Source of the DNA: Niveispirillum irakense DSM 11586
Lineage (GTDB): Bacteria > Pseudomonadota > Alphaproteobacteria > Azospirillales > Azospirillaceae
Direction: 5' to 3'
DNA: 64,000 bases
Assembly (NCBI RefSeq): GCF_000429645.1
Contig: NZ_AUCG01000023.1
Span: forward strand, 186,001-250,000
In this document: piece by piece, positions 39,057-47,059 of the stretch
Numbering within the stretch: the first letter of the stretch is position 1
How the letters are laid out: every line of letters starts with the position of its first letter
Made by a program: the position numbers and the translations under genes
Notes under the pieces: model-generated
Told to the model about the DNA's origin: nothing
The model's input: only the letters and a program-made list of their open reading frames with translations
The model's database searches: none

Positions 39057-39082
39057 CTCCCTTCTCCTGAGAGCGTAAATCA

Positions 39083-39805
39083 ATGAGCAATTCTGAACTG
39101 CCCGTCCTGTATGTGCGCCCGCGTCCTGTTCTGGCTGACCGCGACAAGAACCTGTCGCTTGTGGCCAGCAATGATTTCAGTTTCGCCGCCAAGACCAATT
39201 CCGTGCCGGTGATCGCGACGGAATTCACGCTGGTCTGCAAGTTTTTCCCCATCCTGTTCGCTGATGCGGCTTTCCCGCAGCCGGTGGCGCTGCTGGGCCT
39301 GCGGGACGAAGAGAACCTGTTTGTCGGTGCCGACAAGCAGTGGGAACAGGATATCTATGTTCCCAGCTATGTCCGCCGTTATCCCTTCATCTTCCTGGAG
39401 GACAAGGAACGTGGTGAGTTCGTCCTGTGCGTGGACGAGGCCAGCCCGGCCCTGGTGGAAGATGACAGCAATCTGCTGTTCAAGGATGGCAAGCCGACCG
39501 AGTTGGCCGACCGTGCCCTGGAATTCTGCCGTCAGTTCCAGGCCCACCATGCCGCCACGGCAGAGTTCGTCCAGGCGCTGGTGGATAATGACCTGCTGGT
39601 GGAAAATCGCGCCGACATCACCTTGCTGAATGGCGACAAGTTGAGCCTGAACGGCTTCAAGGTGATTGACGAAGCCCGCTTCAACGCCCTGCCGGCGGAG
39701 GAGTTCCTGCGCTGGCGTGAGCGCGGGTGGCTGCATCTGGTTTATTGCCACTTCATTTCCGTCAGCAACTGGGCCGGTCTGATTGACCGGGTCGCCAAGC
39801 GCTGA
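39083..39805 (+). CDS. SapC family protein
   Basis: The protein has 240 residues and no signal peptide or membrane helix. The family look is clear: LPVLYVRPRPVLADRDKNLSL at the start, NSVPVIATEF, FPILFADA, PVALLGLRDEENLFV, YVPSYVRRYPFIF and FVLCVDEASP. SapC proteins were first noted beside S-layer genes of Campylobacter, and their role is unknown. Here the gene follows the giant TpsA gene by 103 bp on the same strand and ends at a strong terminator. It probably belongs to the same surface-protein locus and may help production or display of the exoprotein. The ATG at 39083 has an AGAGCG/AAATCA context with no strong ribosome binding site. Confidence 0.85.
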   Translation: MSNSELPVLYVRPRPVLADRDKNLSLVASNDFSFAAKTNSVPVIATEFTLVCKFFPILFADAAFPQPVALLGLRDEENLFVGADKQWEQDIYVPSYVRRYPFIFLEDKERGEFVLCVDEASPALVEDDSNLLFKDGKPTELADRALEFCRQFQAHHAATAEFVQALVDNDLLVENRADITLLNGDKLSLNGFKVIDEARFNALPAEEFLRWRERGWLHLVYCHFISVSNWAGLIDRVAKR

Positions 39806-39860
39806 TGGCTGATGTTTCAAACCCTGGCTAGCTCGGCCGGGGCTTGAACAAAGATACGGC

Positions 39861-39896
39861 AAAAAGGCCGCCTTCCATACGGGAGGCGGCCTTTTT
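39861..39896 (+). terminator. Strong bidirectional intrinsic terminator after sapC
   Basis: AAAAAGGCCGCCTTCC and GGGAGGCGGCCTTTTT form a 16-bp stem with one G-T pair around an ATAC loop. The T-run on either strand makes it a good terminator for the tps-sapC transcript. Confidence 0.9.
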
Positions 39897-40004
39897 CGTT
39901 TCAATGTCCACACAGCGCCATGCTGCAATGCAATATATCAGGATGTGAGCCGGGGTTGATCGCTCCATATATAGTGCGTTGCACAATCCTTGGAGTGGTA
40001 AGCC

Positions 40005-40205
40005 ATGTCCGGCGTCGCTTTCAATCACGCCACCTTTGATCAACCTTCCCATGGGGCAGAAGGCCCAGGCCTGATGCACCGTTTGTCGGCGCTGCTGACC
40101 CGCAATGCGGCTGCCAGTGCCGCGGCGATGACCGACCGCTATCTGAACCGCAACCCGGTTGGCGGCGGCATCAACTGGCTGAGCGATGGCACCCACCAGG
40201 GGTGA
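40005..40205 (+). CDS. Small hypothetical protein (66 aa)
   Basis: This short open frame is preceded by GGAGTGG, 8 bp before the ATG, and by a TTGCAC element at about 39,979, so it has the marks of a real gene with its own promoter after the strong terminator. The product (MSGVAFNHATFDQPSHGAEG..., ending NWLSDGTHQG) is mildly basic in the middle, with an Ala-rich helix (RLSALLTRNAAASAAAMTDRY), no signal peptide and no Cys. I do not recognise a family. It converges on the malonate carrier gene, whose stop is 26 bp away. Confidence 0.5.
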   Translation: MSGVAFNHATFDQPSHGAEGPGLMHRLSALLTRNAAASAAAMTDRYLNRNPVGGGINWLSDGTHQG

Positions 40206-40230
40206 GATGCCATCGCCCAGTCTCTGGTAA

Positions 40231-41598
40231 TCAGATCAGTACAAAGATCACCCACAGCACGACTGGCGCCACAATGGTGACAAGGGCGCCGTACTTCAGC
40301 AGCAGTTTGAAGAACTTGTCCTTGTCTACGCCCTGCGCGTTGGCCAGCACCAGCGCGCCATTGGTGGAGAAGGGGCTGACATCCACAATGGTGGATGCCA
40401 CGGCCATGGCGGCGATGAAGCCGACCGCATCCACACCCGTCCCGCTTTGCAGGAAGGGCACGGCCAGCGGGATCAGCGATCCCAGCACAGCCGTGGAGGA
40501 GGCAAACGCTGACACGACGGCCCCGATGAAGCAAAGCAGCAGGGCCGCCATCAGGGGCGAGGTGAGGTCCGCCACGCCAAGGCCCACCCAATCGATGGTG
40601 CCCATCTTTTCCAGCACTGCCACATAGGTGGAAACACCGGTGATCAGAAGAATTTCCGGCCAGGTGATCTGTCCGACGGCGCGCTTCTGACGGTTGGGTG
40701 ACAGCAGCGACAGGCCAAGACCAATGGTCAGCGCGATAAAGCCGATGTCCATGTTGAAGGCCAGGGTCAGCACGGCCAGCAACAGGATCCCAAGCACGGT
40801 CAGCCAGCGTTCCAGCGGCACATCGGGCAGATCGGGGGCCACAGCACTGCCGCCATTGCCCATCACTTTGCCGCCACCGCTGGCGGTGCGCCGCTCCTCC
40901 ATAAAGGATTCAGCCTCGCTGTCCCCATATTGGTGCGCATCGGCGTAGGCGGCGGATGGGCCCCCGACGACACCGTTCGCGGTGGCCCGCCGGCCAAACA
41001 GCTTGGTTCCCCCCAACACGAAGAACAGCAGCAGGGCCACGGCGAAGTTGACGCCCAGACTGGCACCGAAAGTTGCCAGCTCGTTTAATGGTAATCCTGC
41101 ATTTTCCACGACCCGGTTGGTGATGCCGCCATAGATGGAGATGGGGGAGAAACCGCCCGCCTGGGCGCCGTGGACGACCATAAGGCCCATCATCAATGGG
41201 CTGATATTATATTTGGCGGCAAAACCCAGGGCGATGGGCGCGATGATCGCGACTGCACCCGGGCTGACGGCACCAACCGAGGTCAGCAGTGCGGAGATGC
41301 CAAAAATGATCCAGGGAATGGCAACAATCCGTCCACGCACAGCCCGCACGGCCAGCCGGACCAGCCAGTCGATCGTGCCGTTATTCTGTGCAATCGCAAA
41401 CAGATAGGTAATACCGACCAGGGTCAGGAACAGGCTGCCGGGAAAGCCGGCGATGATCTGTTTTGTTGTCTGGTCCGCGACCAGCGTGCCGACCAGGAAG
41501 GCGCCGACAAAGGCCAGGATGCCCATATTGATGGGCAGAATGGTGGCCACCAGGAACATGGCGGCCAGACCATAGATCGAAATCATTTCGGGAGACAT
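40231..41598 (-). CDS. MatC-like malonate/dicarboxylate carrier (ion transporter superfamily)
   Basis: This polytopic inner-membrane protein has 455 residues and about 11-12 hydrophobic segments. It has the MatC start (SIYGLAAMFLVATILPINMGILAFVGAFLVG), followed by TLVGITYLFAIAQNNGTIDWLVRLAVRAVRG and the SVGAVSPGAVAIIAPIALGFAAKYNISPLMMGLMVVHGAQAGGFSPIS block. The ATG at 41598 has a strong AAGGAGGTG ribosome binding site; an upstream in-frame ATG at 41646 does not. A charged cytoplasmic loop (about residues 220-260) separates two halves, each with an SP-type hairpin. The gene diverges from the malonate decarboxylase operon, strongly supporting malonate as substrate. Confidence 0.87.
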   Translation of the reverse strand: MSPEMISIYGLAAMFLVATILPINMGILAFVGAFLVGTLVADQTTKQIIAGFPGSLFLTLVGITYLFAIAQNNGTIDWLVRLAVRAVRGRIVAIPWIIFGISALLTSVGAVSPGAVAIIAPIALGFAAKYNISPLMMGLMVVHGAQAGGFSPISIYGGITNRVVENAGLPLNELATFGASLGVNFAVALLLFFVLGGTKLFGRRATANGVVGGPSAAYADAHQYGDSEAESFMEERRTASGGGKVMGNGGSAVAPDLPDVPLERWLTVLGILLLAVLTLAFNMDIGFIALTIGLGLSLLSPNRQKRAVGQITWPEILLITGVSTYVAVLEKMGTIDWVGLGVADLTSPLMAALLLCFIGAVVSAFASSTAVLGSLIPLAVPFLQSGTGVDAVGFIAAMAVASTIVDVSPFSTNGALVLANAQGVDKDKFFKLLLKYGALVTIVAPVVLWVIFVLI

Positions 41599-42015
41599 CG
41601 CACCTCCTTGGCCGGCATGTCGCCGGGCGGGTCGGAAGATGGGCATGACCAGACCACCGATCCCACGGGGATCGGCAGTGACGAATGTCAGCCGCCGGGA
41701 AGCGCGATGAAAGAAATGGGATGCAGGGCGCGCAGATGCGCCTTTTCACGCACTCTCATCAGGGAATCCTCCGTCCGCGACGTTGGTTCAACGTCGTATG
41801 CGCCAGGTTGCCCCCGGTCGCTTCATGCATACGCAATGTGACGATATACCGCATTTTTGTATTTGCAAATCGTAAATTTGCCGAAATACTGTGGACAAGA
41901 AAGCGCGATGTCGGCCTTGCTGTCGGCAGCGATAAAGATGGGAGGGTGGCGGCGAAGCGATCTGACGACGCAGGCGCCGCCCGAAAATCAGCCCAACCGG
42001 GCAGGAAGGTGATGG
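41599..42015. promoter_or_regulatory. Divergent control region between the malonate carrier and mdc operon
   Basis: No gene is convincing in these 417 bp. The AT-rich centre carries nested palindromes: GTATTT (41859-41864) with AAATAC (41884-41889), and inside them GCAAAT (41865-41870) with ATTTGC (41876-41881). This is the best candidate operator for the GntR-type regulator encoded at 48024. A separate hairpin, CGACGTT with AACGTCG, lies at 41778-41796. Confidence 0.6.
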
Positions 42016-43659
42016 ATGCGCGACTGGGATACGACCACCCGCAACCGCGACCAGCGGCTTGCCCGTGCCGCCCCTTTAACCAGGGGAAAGGTCGTCCAGG
42101 CCGATGATGCCACGGCCCTGCTGGAGGCTGTGCTGGAGCCGGGCGACCGGGTTTGCCTGGAAGGCAATAACCAGAAGCAGGCCGATTTCCTGGCCAAGGT
42201 GCTGGCCGGTCTGGATCCGGCCCAGGTGCATGATCTGCACATGGTTCAGTCCGTATTGGCCCTGCCGGAACATCTGGATGTTTTTGAGAAGGGCATTGCC
42301 AGTAAGCTGGATTTCTCCTTTTCCGGTCCCCAGGCGGGGCGGCTGGCCAAGCTGCTGGCGGGTGGACAGCTTTCCATCGGCGCCATCCACACCTACCTGG
42401 AACTGTTCGGCCGCTATTTCACTGACCTGACGCCGCGCATCGCCCTGGTCGCGGCACAAGCGGCGGATGCCGCCGGCAACCTCTATACCGGTCCCAATAC
42501 CGAAGACACGCCCGTGATCGTGGAGGCGACCTGCTTCAAGCGCGGTATCGTGATCGCCCAGGTGAACGAACTGGTCGATCAGGTGCCGCGTGTCGACATT
42601 CCGGGCGGCTGGGTCGATTTCGTTATACAAAGCCCGAAGCCGCATTATATCGAGCCGCTTTTCACCCGCGACCCGGCCCAGATATCCGAAATCCAGGTGC
42701 TGATGGCCATGATGGTCATCAAGGGCATCTATGCCGAATATGAGGTGAATCGGCTGAACCATGGCATCGGCTTTGATACCGCCGCCATTGAGCTGCTTTT
42801 GCCGACCTATGCCGAGCGGTTGGGGTTGAGGGGGAAAATCTGTCGCCACTGGGCGCTGAACCCGCACCCGGCCTTGATCCCGGCGATTGAGGCGGGCTTT
42901 GTCCAATCCGTCCATTCCTTTGGATCGGAACTGGGCATGGAGGATTATATCCGTGCCCGACCGGATGTTTTCTTCACCGGGCCGGACGGGTCGATGCGGT
43001 CCAACCGGGCATTGTGTCAGGCGGCAGGACATTATGCCTGCGACCTGTTCATCGGCTCCACCTTGCAGATCGACCTTACCGGCAACAGCTCCACCGCCAC
43101 GCTGGGCCGCATTGCCGGCTTTGGCGGTGCCCCCAATATGGGGGCCGATGCGCGGGGTCGCCGCCATGCCAGCCCAACCTGGCTGAAGGCGGGGCGGGAG
43201 GCGCGCGATGGGTCGGGCCTGACGCCACGGGGCCAGAAGCTGGTGGTGCAGATGGTGGAAACCTTCCGCGAGCATATGCAGCCGGCCTTTGTTGAAAAGC
43301 TGGACGCCTGGGAACTGGCAGAGAATGCCGGCATGGACCTGCCGCCGGTCATGATCTATGGCGAGGATGTCAGCCATATCGTGACGGAGGAGGGCATCGC
43401 CAACCTGCTGCTCTGCCGGGGTGAGGAAGAGCGCGAACAGGCGATCCGCGGCGTTGCCGGCTATACGCCGGTGGGGCTGGCCCGCGACCGGCGGGCGGTG
43501 GAAAATCTGCGCGACCGGGGCATCATCCGCCGGCCCGAGGATCTGGGTATCGACAAGCGGGAGGCGACGCGCGACCTGCTGGCCGCCCGCACCGTGAAGG
43601 ATCTGGTGCGCGCGTCGGGCGGTCTCTACGACCCGCCCAAACGCTTCCGCAACTGGTAA
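42016..43659 (+). CDS. mdcA: Malonate decarboxylase alpha subunit (acetyl-S-ACP:malonate ACP transferase)
   Basis: This 547-residue subunit exchanges acetate for malonate on the acyl-carrier protein, the first step of biotin-independent malonate decarboxylation. It has the full MdcA length and typical segments: DWDTTTRNRDQRLARA at the start, GDRVCLEGNNQKQADFLA, VHDLHMVQSVLALPEHLD, the central GRYFTDLTPRIALVAAQAADAAGNLYTGPNTEDTPVI, and GFGGAPNMGADARGRRHASPTW near the C-terminal third. The start at 42016 follows GGAAGGTG; an out-of-frame ATG lies 4 bp upstream. It is the first gene of a complete mdcACDEGBH series. Confidence 0.95.
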   Translation: MRDWDTTTRNRDQRLARAAPLTRGKVVQADDATALLEAVLEPGDRVCLEGNNQKQADFLAKVLAGLDPAQVHDLHMVQSVLALPEHLDVFEKGIASKLDFSFSGPQAGRLAKLLAGGQLSIGAIHTYLELFGRYFTDLTPRIALVAAQAADAAGNLYTGPNTEDTPVIVEATCFKRGIVIAQVNELVDQVPRVDIPGGWVDFVIQSPKPHYIEPLFTRDPAQISEIQVLMAMMVIKGIYAEYEVNRLNHGIGFDTAAIELLLPTYAERLGLRGKICRHWALNPHPALIPAIEAGFVQSVHSFGSELGMEDYIRARPDVFFTGPDGSMRSNRALCQAAGHYACDLFIGSTLQIDLTGNSSTATLGRIAGFGGAPNMGADARGRRHASPTWLKAGREARDGSGLTPRGQKLVVQMVETFREHMQPAFVEKLDAWELAENAGMDLPPVMIYGEDVSHIVTEEGIANLLLCRGEEEREQAIRGVAGYTPVGLARDRRAVENLRDRGIIRRPEDLGIDKREATRDLLAARTVKDLVRASGGLYDPPKRFRNW

Positions 43660-43674
43660 GGGGAGGGCACGCCC

Positions 43675-43998
43675 ATGGAAACCCTGGTTTTCGATTATCG
43701 CGACGGCAAGCCCGTTCCCGCCAGCAACCGCCCGCCGGCCCTGGTGGGCGTTGTCGGCTCCGGCAATCTGGAAGTGCTGGTGGAAGCGCATGACCTGTCC
43801 GGGGCCGCGCGGGTGGAGGTGGTAACCGCCGCCACCGGCTTCCGGCCCATCTGGCAGGCTGTGCTGGACGATTTTTTTAATCGCCATGCCCCGTCCAACA
43901 TTCTGATTTCCATCAATGATGTGGGGGCCACGCCGGCTGTGGTTAGCCTGCGGCTGGATCAGGCAATGGAAGCCTTCAAGGCGGGAGGGGCAGCATGA
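43675..43998 (+). CDS. mdcC: Malonate decarboxylase acyl-carrier protein (delta subunit)
   Basis: This 107-residue carrier protein holds the 2'-(5''-phosphoribosyl)-3'-dephospho-CoA prosthetic group to which acetyl and malonyl are bound. The attachment serine is most likely Ser29 in VVGSGNLEVL, aligned with the Ser of VGSGDLEVL in characterised MdcC proteins. The start has a GGGGAGGG ribosome binding site and lies 15 bp after mdcA. Its stop overlaps the mdcD start (ATGA). Confidence 0.93.
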   Translation: METLVFDYRDGKPVPASNRPPALVGVVGSGNLEVLVEAHDLSGAARVEVVTAATGFRPIWQAVLDDFFNRHAPSNILISINDVGATPAVVSLRLDQAMEAFKAGGAA

Positions 43999-44876
43999 GC
44001 AGCTATTACGAGGCGAGCGCCCGCGAGCGGCTGCTGGGCCTGCTGGATGAAGGCAGTTTCCAGGAAATCCTGCCGCCATCGGCCCGCATTTCCAGCCCGC
44101 ATCTGCGCCAGTTGGACACACCCGCCGCGTTCGATGACGGGATCATCGTGGGCAAGGGCCTGCTGGATGGCAAGCCGGTGCTGGCTGCCGCCCAGGAAGG
44201 CGGCTTCATGGGCGGTGCGGTGGGGGAGGTGCATGGCGCCAAGCTGACCGGCCTGCTGGAACGCGCGCTGGATGAAAAGCCGGCTGCCGTACTGCTGCTG
44301 GTGGAAAGCGGTGGCGTGCGGCTGCATGAAGCCAATGCCGGGCTGATCGCGGTATCGGAGATCATGCGCGCCATCCTGGCCGTGCGTGCGGCGGGAATTC
44401 CTGTCTTTGTCCTGGATGGCGGGCAGTTCGGCTGTTTCGGCGGCATGGGCATTGCCAGCCGCCTGTGTGACGCCGTGGTGATGAGCGAGGAGGGCCGGCT
44501 GGGCCTTTCCGGGCCTGAAGTGATTGAAACCACCATGGGGGTGGAGGAGTTCGATAGCCGTGATCGTGCCCTGGTCTGGCGCACGCTGGGCGGCAAGCAT
44601 CGCTATCTGCTGGGGGAGGCGGCAGGCATCGTGCCCGATGCTATCGCCGCTTTCCGCGATGCGGCCATCGGCTTGCTGCGTCAGGCCCAGGCGCCCGACC
44701 TGTCGCTGGCGGCAATGCAGGCCGAACATAGGCGGCTGGCAAACAGGCTGGAACGGTTTGGGCAATGCCGGGACGCAATCGATATCTGGCGTTCGCTGGG
44801 GATTGAGGAGCCAGCCGGCCTGCCGCTGCTGGAAATCCCGGAATTCGTCGCCCGCACCCAGGACAGGAGGGCATGA
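43995..44876 (+). CDS. mdcD: Malonate decarboxylase beta subunit
   Basis: This 293-residue carboxyltransferase-fold subunit, together with MdcE, decarboxylates malonyl-S-ACP to acetyl-S-ACP. The start SYYEASARERLLGLLDEGSFQE and the oxyanion-type Gly-rich segments (AAQEGGFMGGAVGEVHGAKL; LDGGQFGCFGGMGIASRLCD) are typical. GPEVIETTMGVEEFDSRD marks the acyl-CoA-like binding region. It overlaps mdcC and mdcE by 4 bp each, so translation of the beta, gamma and delta subunits is probably coupled. Confidence 0.94.
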   Translation: MSSYYEASARERLLGLLDEGSFQEILPPSARISSPHLRQLDTPAAFDDGIIVGKGLLDGKPVLAAAQEGGFMGGAVGEVHGAKLTGLLERALDEKPAAVLLLVESGGVRLHEANAGLIAVSEIMRAILAVRAAGIPVFVLDGGQFGCFGGMGIASRLCDAVVMSEEGRLGLSGPEVIETTMGVEEFDSRDRALVWRTLGGKHRYLLGEAAGIVPDAIAAFRDAAIGLLRQAQAPDLSLAAMQAEHRRLANRLERFGQCRDAIDIWRSLGIEEPAGLPLLEIPEFVARTQDRRA

Positions 44877-45583
44877 GCATGGATGCCAATCACCTGATCA
44901 ACACCCTGTTTCCCCAGGGGGCCGAGATAGATTTTGACGGTGAGTTTTTCACCGGCACCGGTCAGGTCGGGGACAAGATTGTCGCTGTCCTCGGGACACA
45001 GGGCGGCGTTTATATTGGGGTGGAATTGGCGCACCGGATGGCCGGGATCGTGCTGGATACGGTGCGCAACCATCCTGGCCGCCCCATCCTGCTGCTGGTC
45101 GATACCAAGGGCCAGCGGCCCAGCCGGCGGGATGAACTGCTGGGCATCAACGGCTATATGGCACATCTGGCGAAATGCCTGGATCTGGCCCGTCGCCAGG
45201 GCCATCGCACCATCGGTCTGGTCTGGTCACAGGCAGTCAGCGGTGGTTTCCTGGCCTCCAGCCTGCTGGCGGATGAATGCTATGCCCTGCCGGATGCGGA
45301 GGTACGGGTGATGAACCTGCCGGCCATGTCGCGGGTCACCAAAATCCCGCTGGAACGGCTGGAGGCCCTTAGCCTGGATAATCCCGTTTTCGCGCCGGGG
45401 GTGGAGAATTATCGCCGCATGGGCGCAATCCGGGATTTCTGGCAGGGCGACCTTGCCGCCTGCCTTGCCACGGCGCTGGACAGCCCGACAGGACCGGATC
45501 GCCGCCGGGCGCATGGCCTGGAACGGGAAGGGCGCCTGATGGCCTATAAGGTGGCGGAACGGGTGCGCCATGATCCCGTCTGA
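44873..45583 (+). CDS. mdcE: Malonate decarboxylase gamma subunit
   Basis: This 236-residue crotonase-like partner of MdcD has characteristic parts LVDTKGQRPSRRDELLGINGYMAHLAKCLDLARR and LVWSQAVSGGFLASSLLADECYALPDAEVRVMNLPAMSRVTK. The 4-bp overlap with mdcD and a 14-bp overlap with mdcG support one polycistronic message. The length equals the usual single-domain MdcE. No frame disruption is seen. Confidence 0.94.
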   Translation: MSMDANHLINTLFPQGAEIDFDGEFFTGTGQVGDKIVAVLGTQGGVYIGVELAHRMAGIVLDTVRNHPGRPILLLVDTKGQRPSRRDELLGINGYMAHLAKCLDLARRQGHRTIGLVWSQAVSGGFLASSLLADECYALPDAEVRVMNLPAMSRVTKIPLERLEALSLDNPVFAPGVENYRRMGAIRDFWQGDLAACLATALDSPTGPDRRRAHGLEREGRLMAYKVAERVRHDPV

Positions 45584-46208
45584 CGCCCCGACCCGGCATG
45601 ATTTCGTCTGGCTGGGGCCGTCCTGGCGGGAGGGTCTGCTGGCTGGCTTGAGGGAGGAGGCGCTGGTCGCGCGCTGGGTCGGGGATGGTCACCCGCTGAT
45701 CGTGGCCCGATCCCAGCCGGGCGACGCGCCGGGTGCCCTGCGCCTGGGACTGGCGACGCCGGATAAGCGCCGTATCGCCCTCTATATCGAGCGTGACGCC
45801 ATTGTCCGCCATGCCCCCCCGCCCTTGCTGGCCGATCTGCCGGTGCCGCCTTCCTGGCGGCCAACGGTGGGGGGGGTGTCGGCCCTTGGCCATCCGGCAC
45901 GGGTCTATGGCTCCCTGGCCTGGGCGGGAATGACAGGGCTGGATTATGTGCGACCAGACCGGTCAGACCTGGACCTGCTTTTCACCCCGGCGGACGCCGC
46001 CGCGCTGCAGGGGCTGCTGGCGGGGCTGCGGCCCCTGGCTGTGCGGGCACAGCCCCGCCTGGATGGGGAAATCCTGCTGCCCGGCGGGCGCGCGGTGGCG
46101 TGGCGGGAATGGCTGGGCGGCGGGCAGGTGCTGGTCAAGGCGGCGGATCAGGTCTATCTGGCCGAAAGTGCCGCTTTGGAACGGGAAATGTGGGGGATGG
46201 CGGCATGA
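45570..46208 (+). CDS. mdcG: Phosphoribosyl-dephospho-CoA transferase
   Basis: This 212-residue holo-ACP synthase attaches the prosthetic group made by MdcB to the serine of MdcC. MdcG features include HDFVWLGPSWREGL at the start, ARSQPGD, WRPTVGGVSALGHPARVYGSLAWAGMTGLDYVRPDRSDLDLLF with the conserved DLDLL acidic motif, and the GEILLPGGRAVAWREWLGG region. The nucleotidyltransferase-type GSLAW...SDLDLLF resembles a GS...DxD site. The gene starts inside mdcE and ends over mdcB. Confidence 0.92.
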   Translation: MIPSDAPTRHDFVWLGPSWREGLLAGLREEALVARWVGDGHPLIVARSQPGDAPGALRLGLATPDKRRIALYIERDAIVRHAPPPLLADLPVPPSWRPTVGGVSALGHPARVYGSLAWAGMTGLDYVRPDRSDLDLLFTPADAAALQGLLAGLRPLAVRAQPRLDGEILLPGGRAVAWREWLGGGQVLVKAADQVYLAESAALEREMWGMAA

Positions 46209-47056
46209 TCCACCCGATCCAGCTTCGCCCCGACCGGTCGCATGATGCCTTGTCGGCGGAAATTGGCCGGTCGGCCATCTGGGCGCTTTATACGGAACTG
46301 TCCCTGGCGCCCAAACCGGGGCTGGTCAGCCCGCTGGACAATGGCAGCCACGTCGACATGGATATGGGCACCTTCATGCGCAGCCTGTCGGCCCTGCGGC
46401 CCTATTACCGGGAGATTGCGGCGGCCGGTGCCGCGGATGCACCCTTTGCCACCCTGGCACGGCTGGGTCAGGCGGCGGAACGACGGATGCTGGCCGCCAC
46501 CGGCGGTATCAATACCCATCGCGGGGCCGTGTTCTGCATCGGCCTGCTGGCCGCTGCTGCCGGTCTGCGGCGGGTAATGGGGCTTGATGTGCCGCTAGGC
46601 CGTATCGTGTCCGACCGCTGGGGACCGGAGATCATGGCCGCCGGCACTAAAGCCAGCCCCAGCCATGGCAGCCTTGCCGTGCGAGGCCATGGTGTGCGCG
46701 GCGCGCGGCAGGAAGCGGCAGAAGGTTTCCCCACCCTCTACCGGATCGTTCTGCCGGCACTGCATCAAGCACTGGCGGTCACGGGGTGCCGGGAAAGGGC
46801 GGGCATCCAGGCGCTTTTCGCCAGCATGGCCCATCTGGCCGATACCAATCTGCTGCATCGTGGCGGCAAGCCGGGACTGGACTTCATCCGGGAAAGGGCT
46901 GGCGCTTTCCTGGCCGGGGGCGGTGCCTTGCGGGCAGGATGGCGGGAGGAAGCGCTGGCCCTGCACCGGGACAGCGTGGCACGCTGGCTGTCACCGGGGG
47001 GCAGCGCCGATATGCTGGCCGCCGTCTGGTTCCTCTGGTCGCAGGGTGAAGGATAG
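46205..47056 (+). CDS. mdcB: Triphosphoribosyl-dephospho-CoA synthase
   Basis: This 283-residue CitG-family enzyme makes 2'-(5''-triphosphoribosyl)-3'-dephospho-CoA from ATP and dephospho-CoA. It shows the family core: ALYTELSLAPKPGLVSPLDNGSHVDMD, then GGINTHRGAVFCIGLLAAAAG and ADTNLLHRGGKPGLDFIR. I chose the ATG at 46205 (4-bp overlap with mdcG) over an in-frame start inside mdcG, because the protein then begins just before the conserved block. A segment of about 20 residues (WGPEIMAAGTKASPSHGSLA) precedes the GARQEAAEGFPTLY motif, as in other MdcB proteins. Confidence 0.92.
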   Translation: MIHPIQLRPDRSHDALSAEIGRSAIWALYTELSLAPKPGLVSPLDNGSHVDMDMGTFMRSLSALRPYYREIAAAGAADAPFATLARLGQAAERRMLAATGGINTHRGAVFCIGLLAAAAGLRRVMGLDVPLGRIVSDRWGPEIMAAGTKASPSHGSLAVRGHGVRGARQEAAEGFPTLYRIVLPALHQALAVTGCRERAGIQALFASMAHLADTNLLHRGGKPGLDFIRERAGAFLAGGGALRAGWREEALALHRDSVARWLSPGGSADMLAAVWFLWSQGEG

Positions 47057-47059
47057 GGC

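Noticed and set aside
42076-44121. 681-codon minus-strand frame opposite mdcA, mdcC and part of mdcD
   Set aside because: Shadow of the conserved mdc genes; the composition (His/Gln/Gly/Arg-rich) is typical for an antisense frame.
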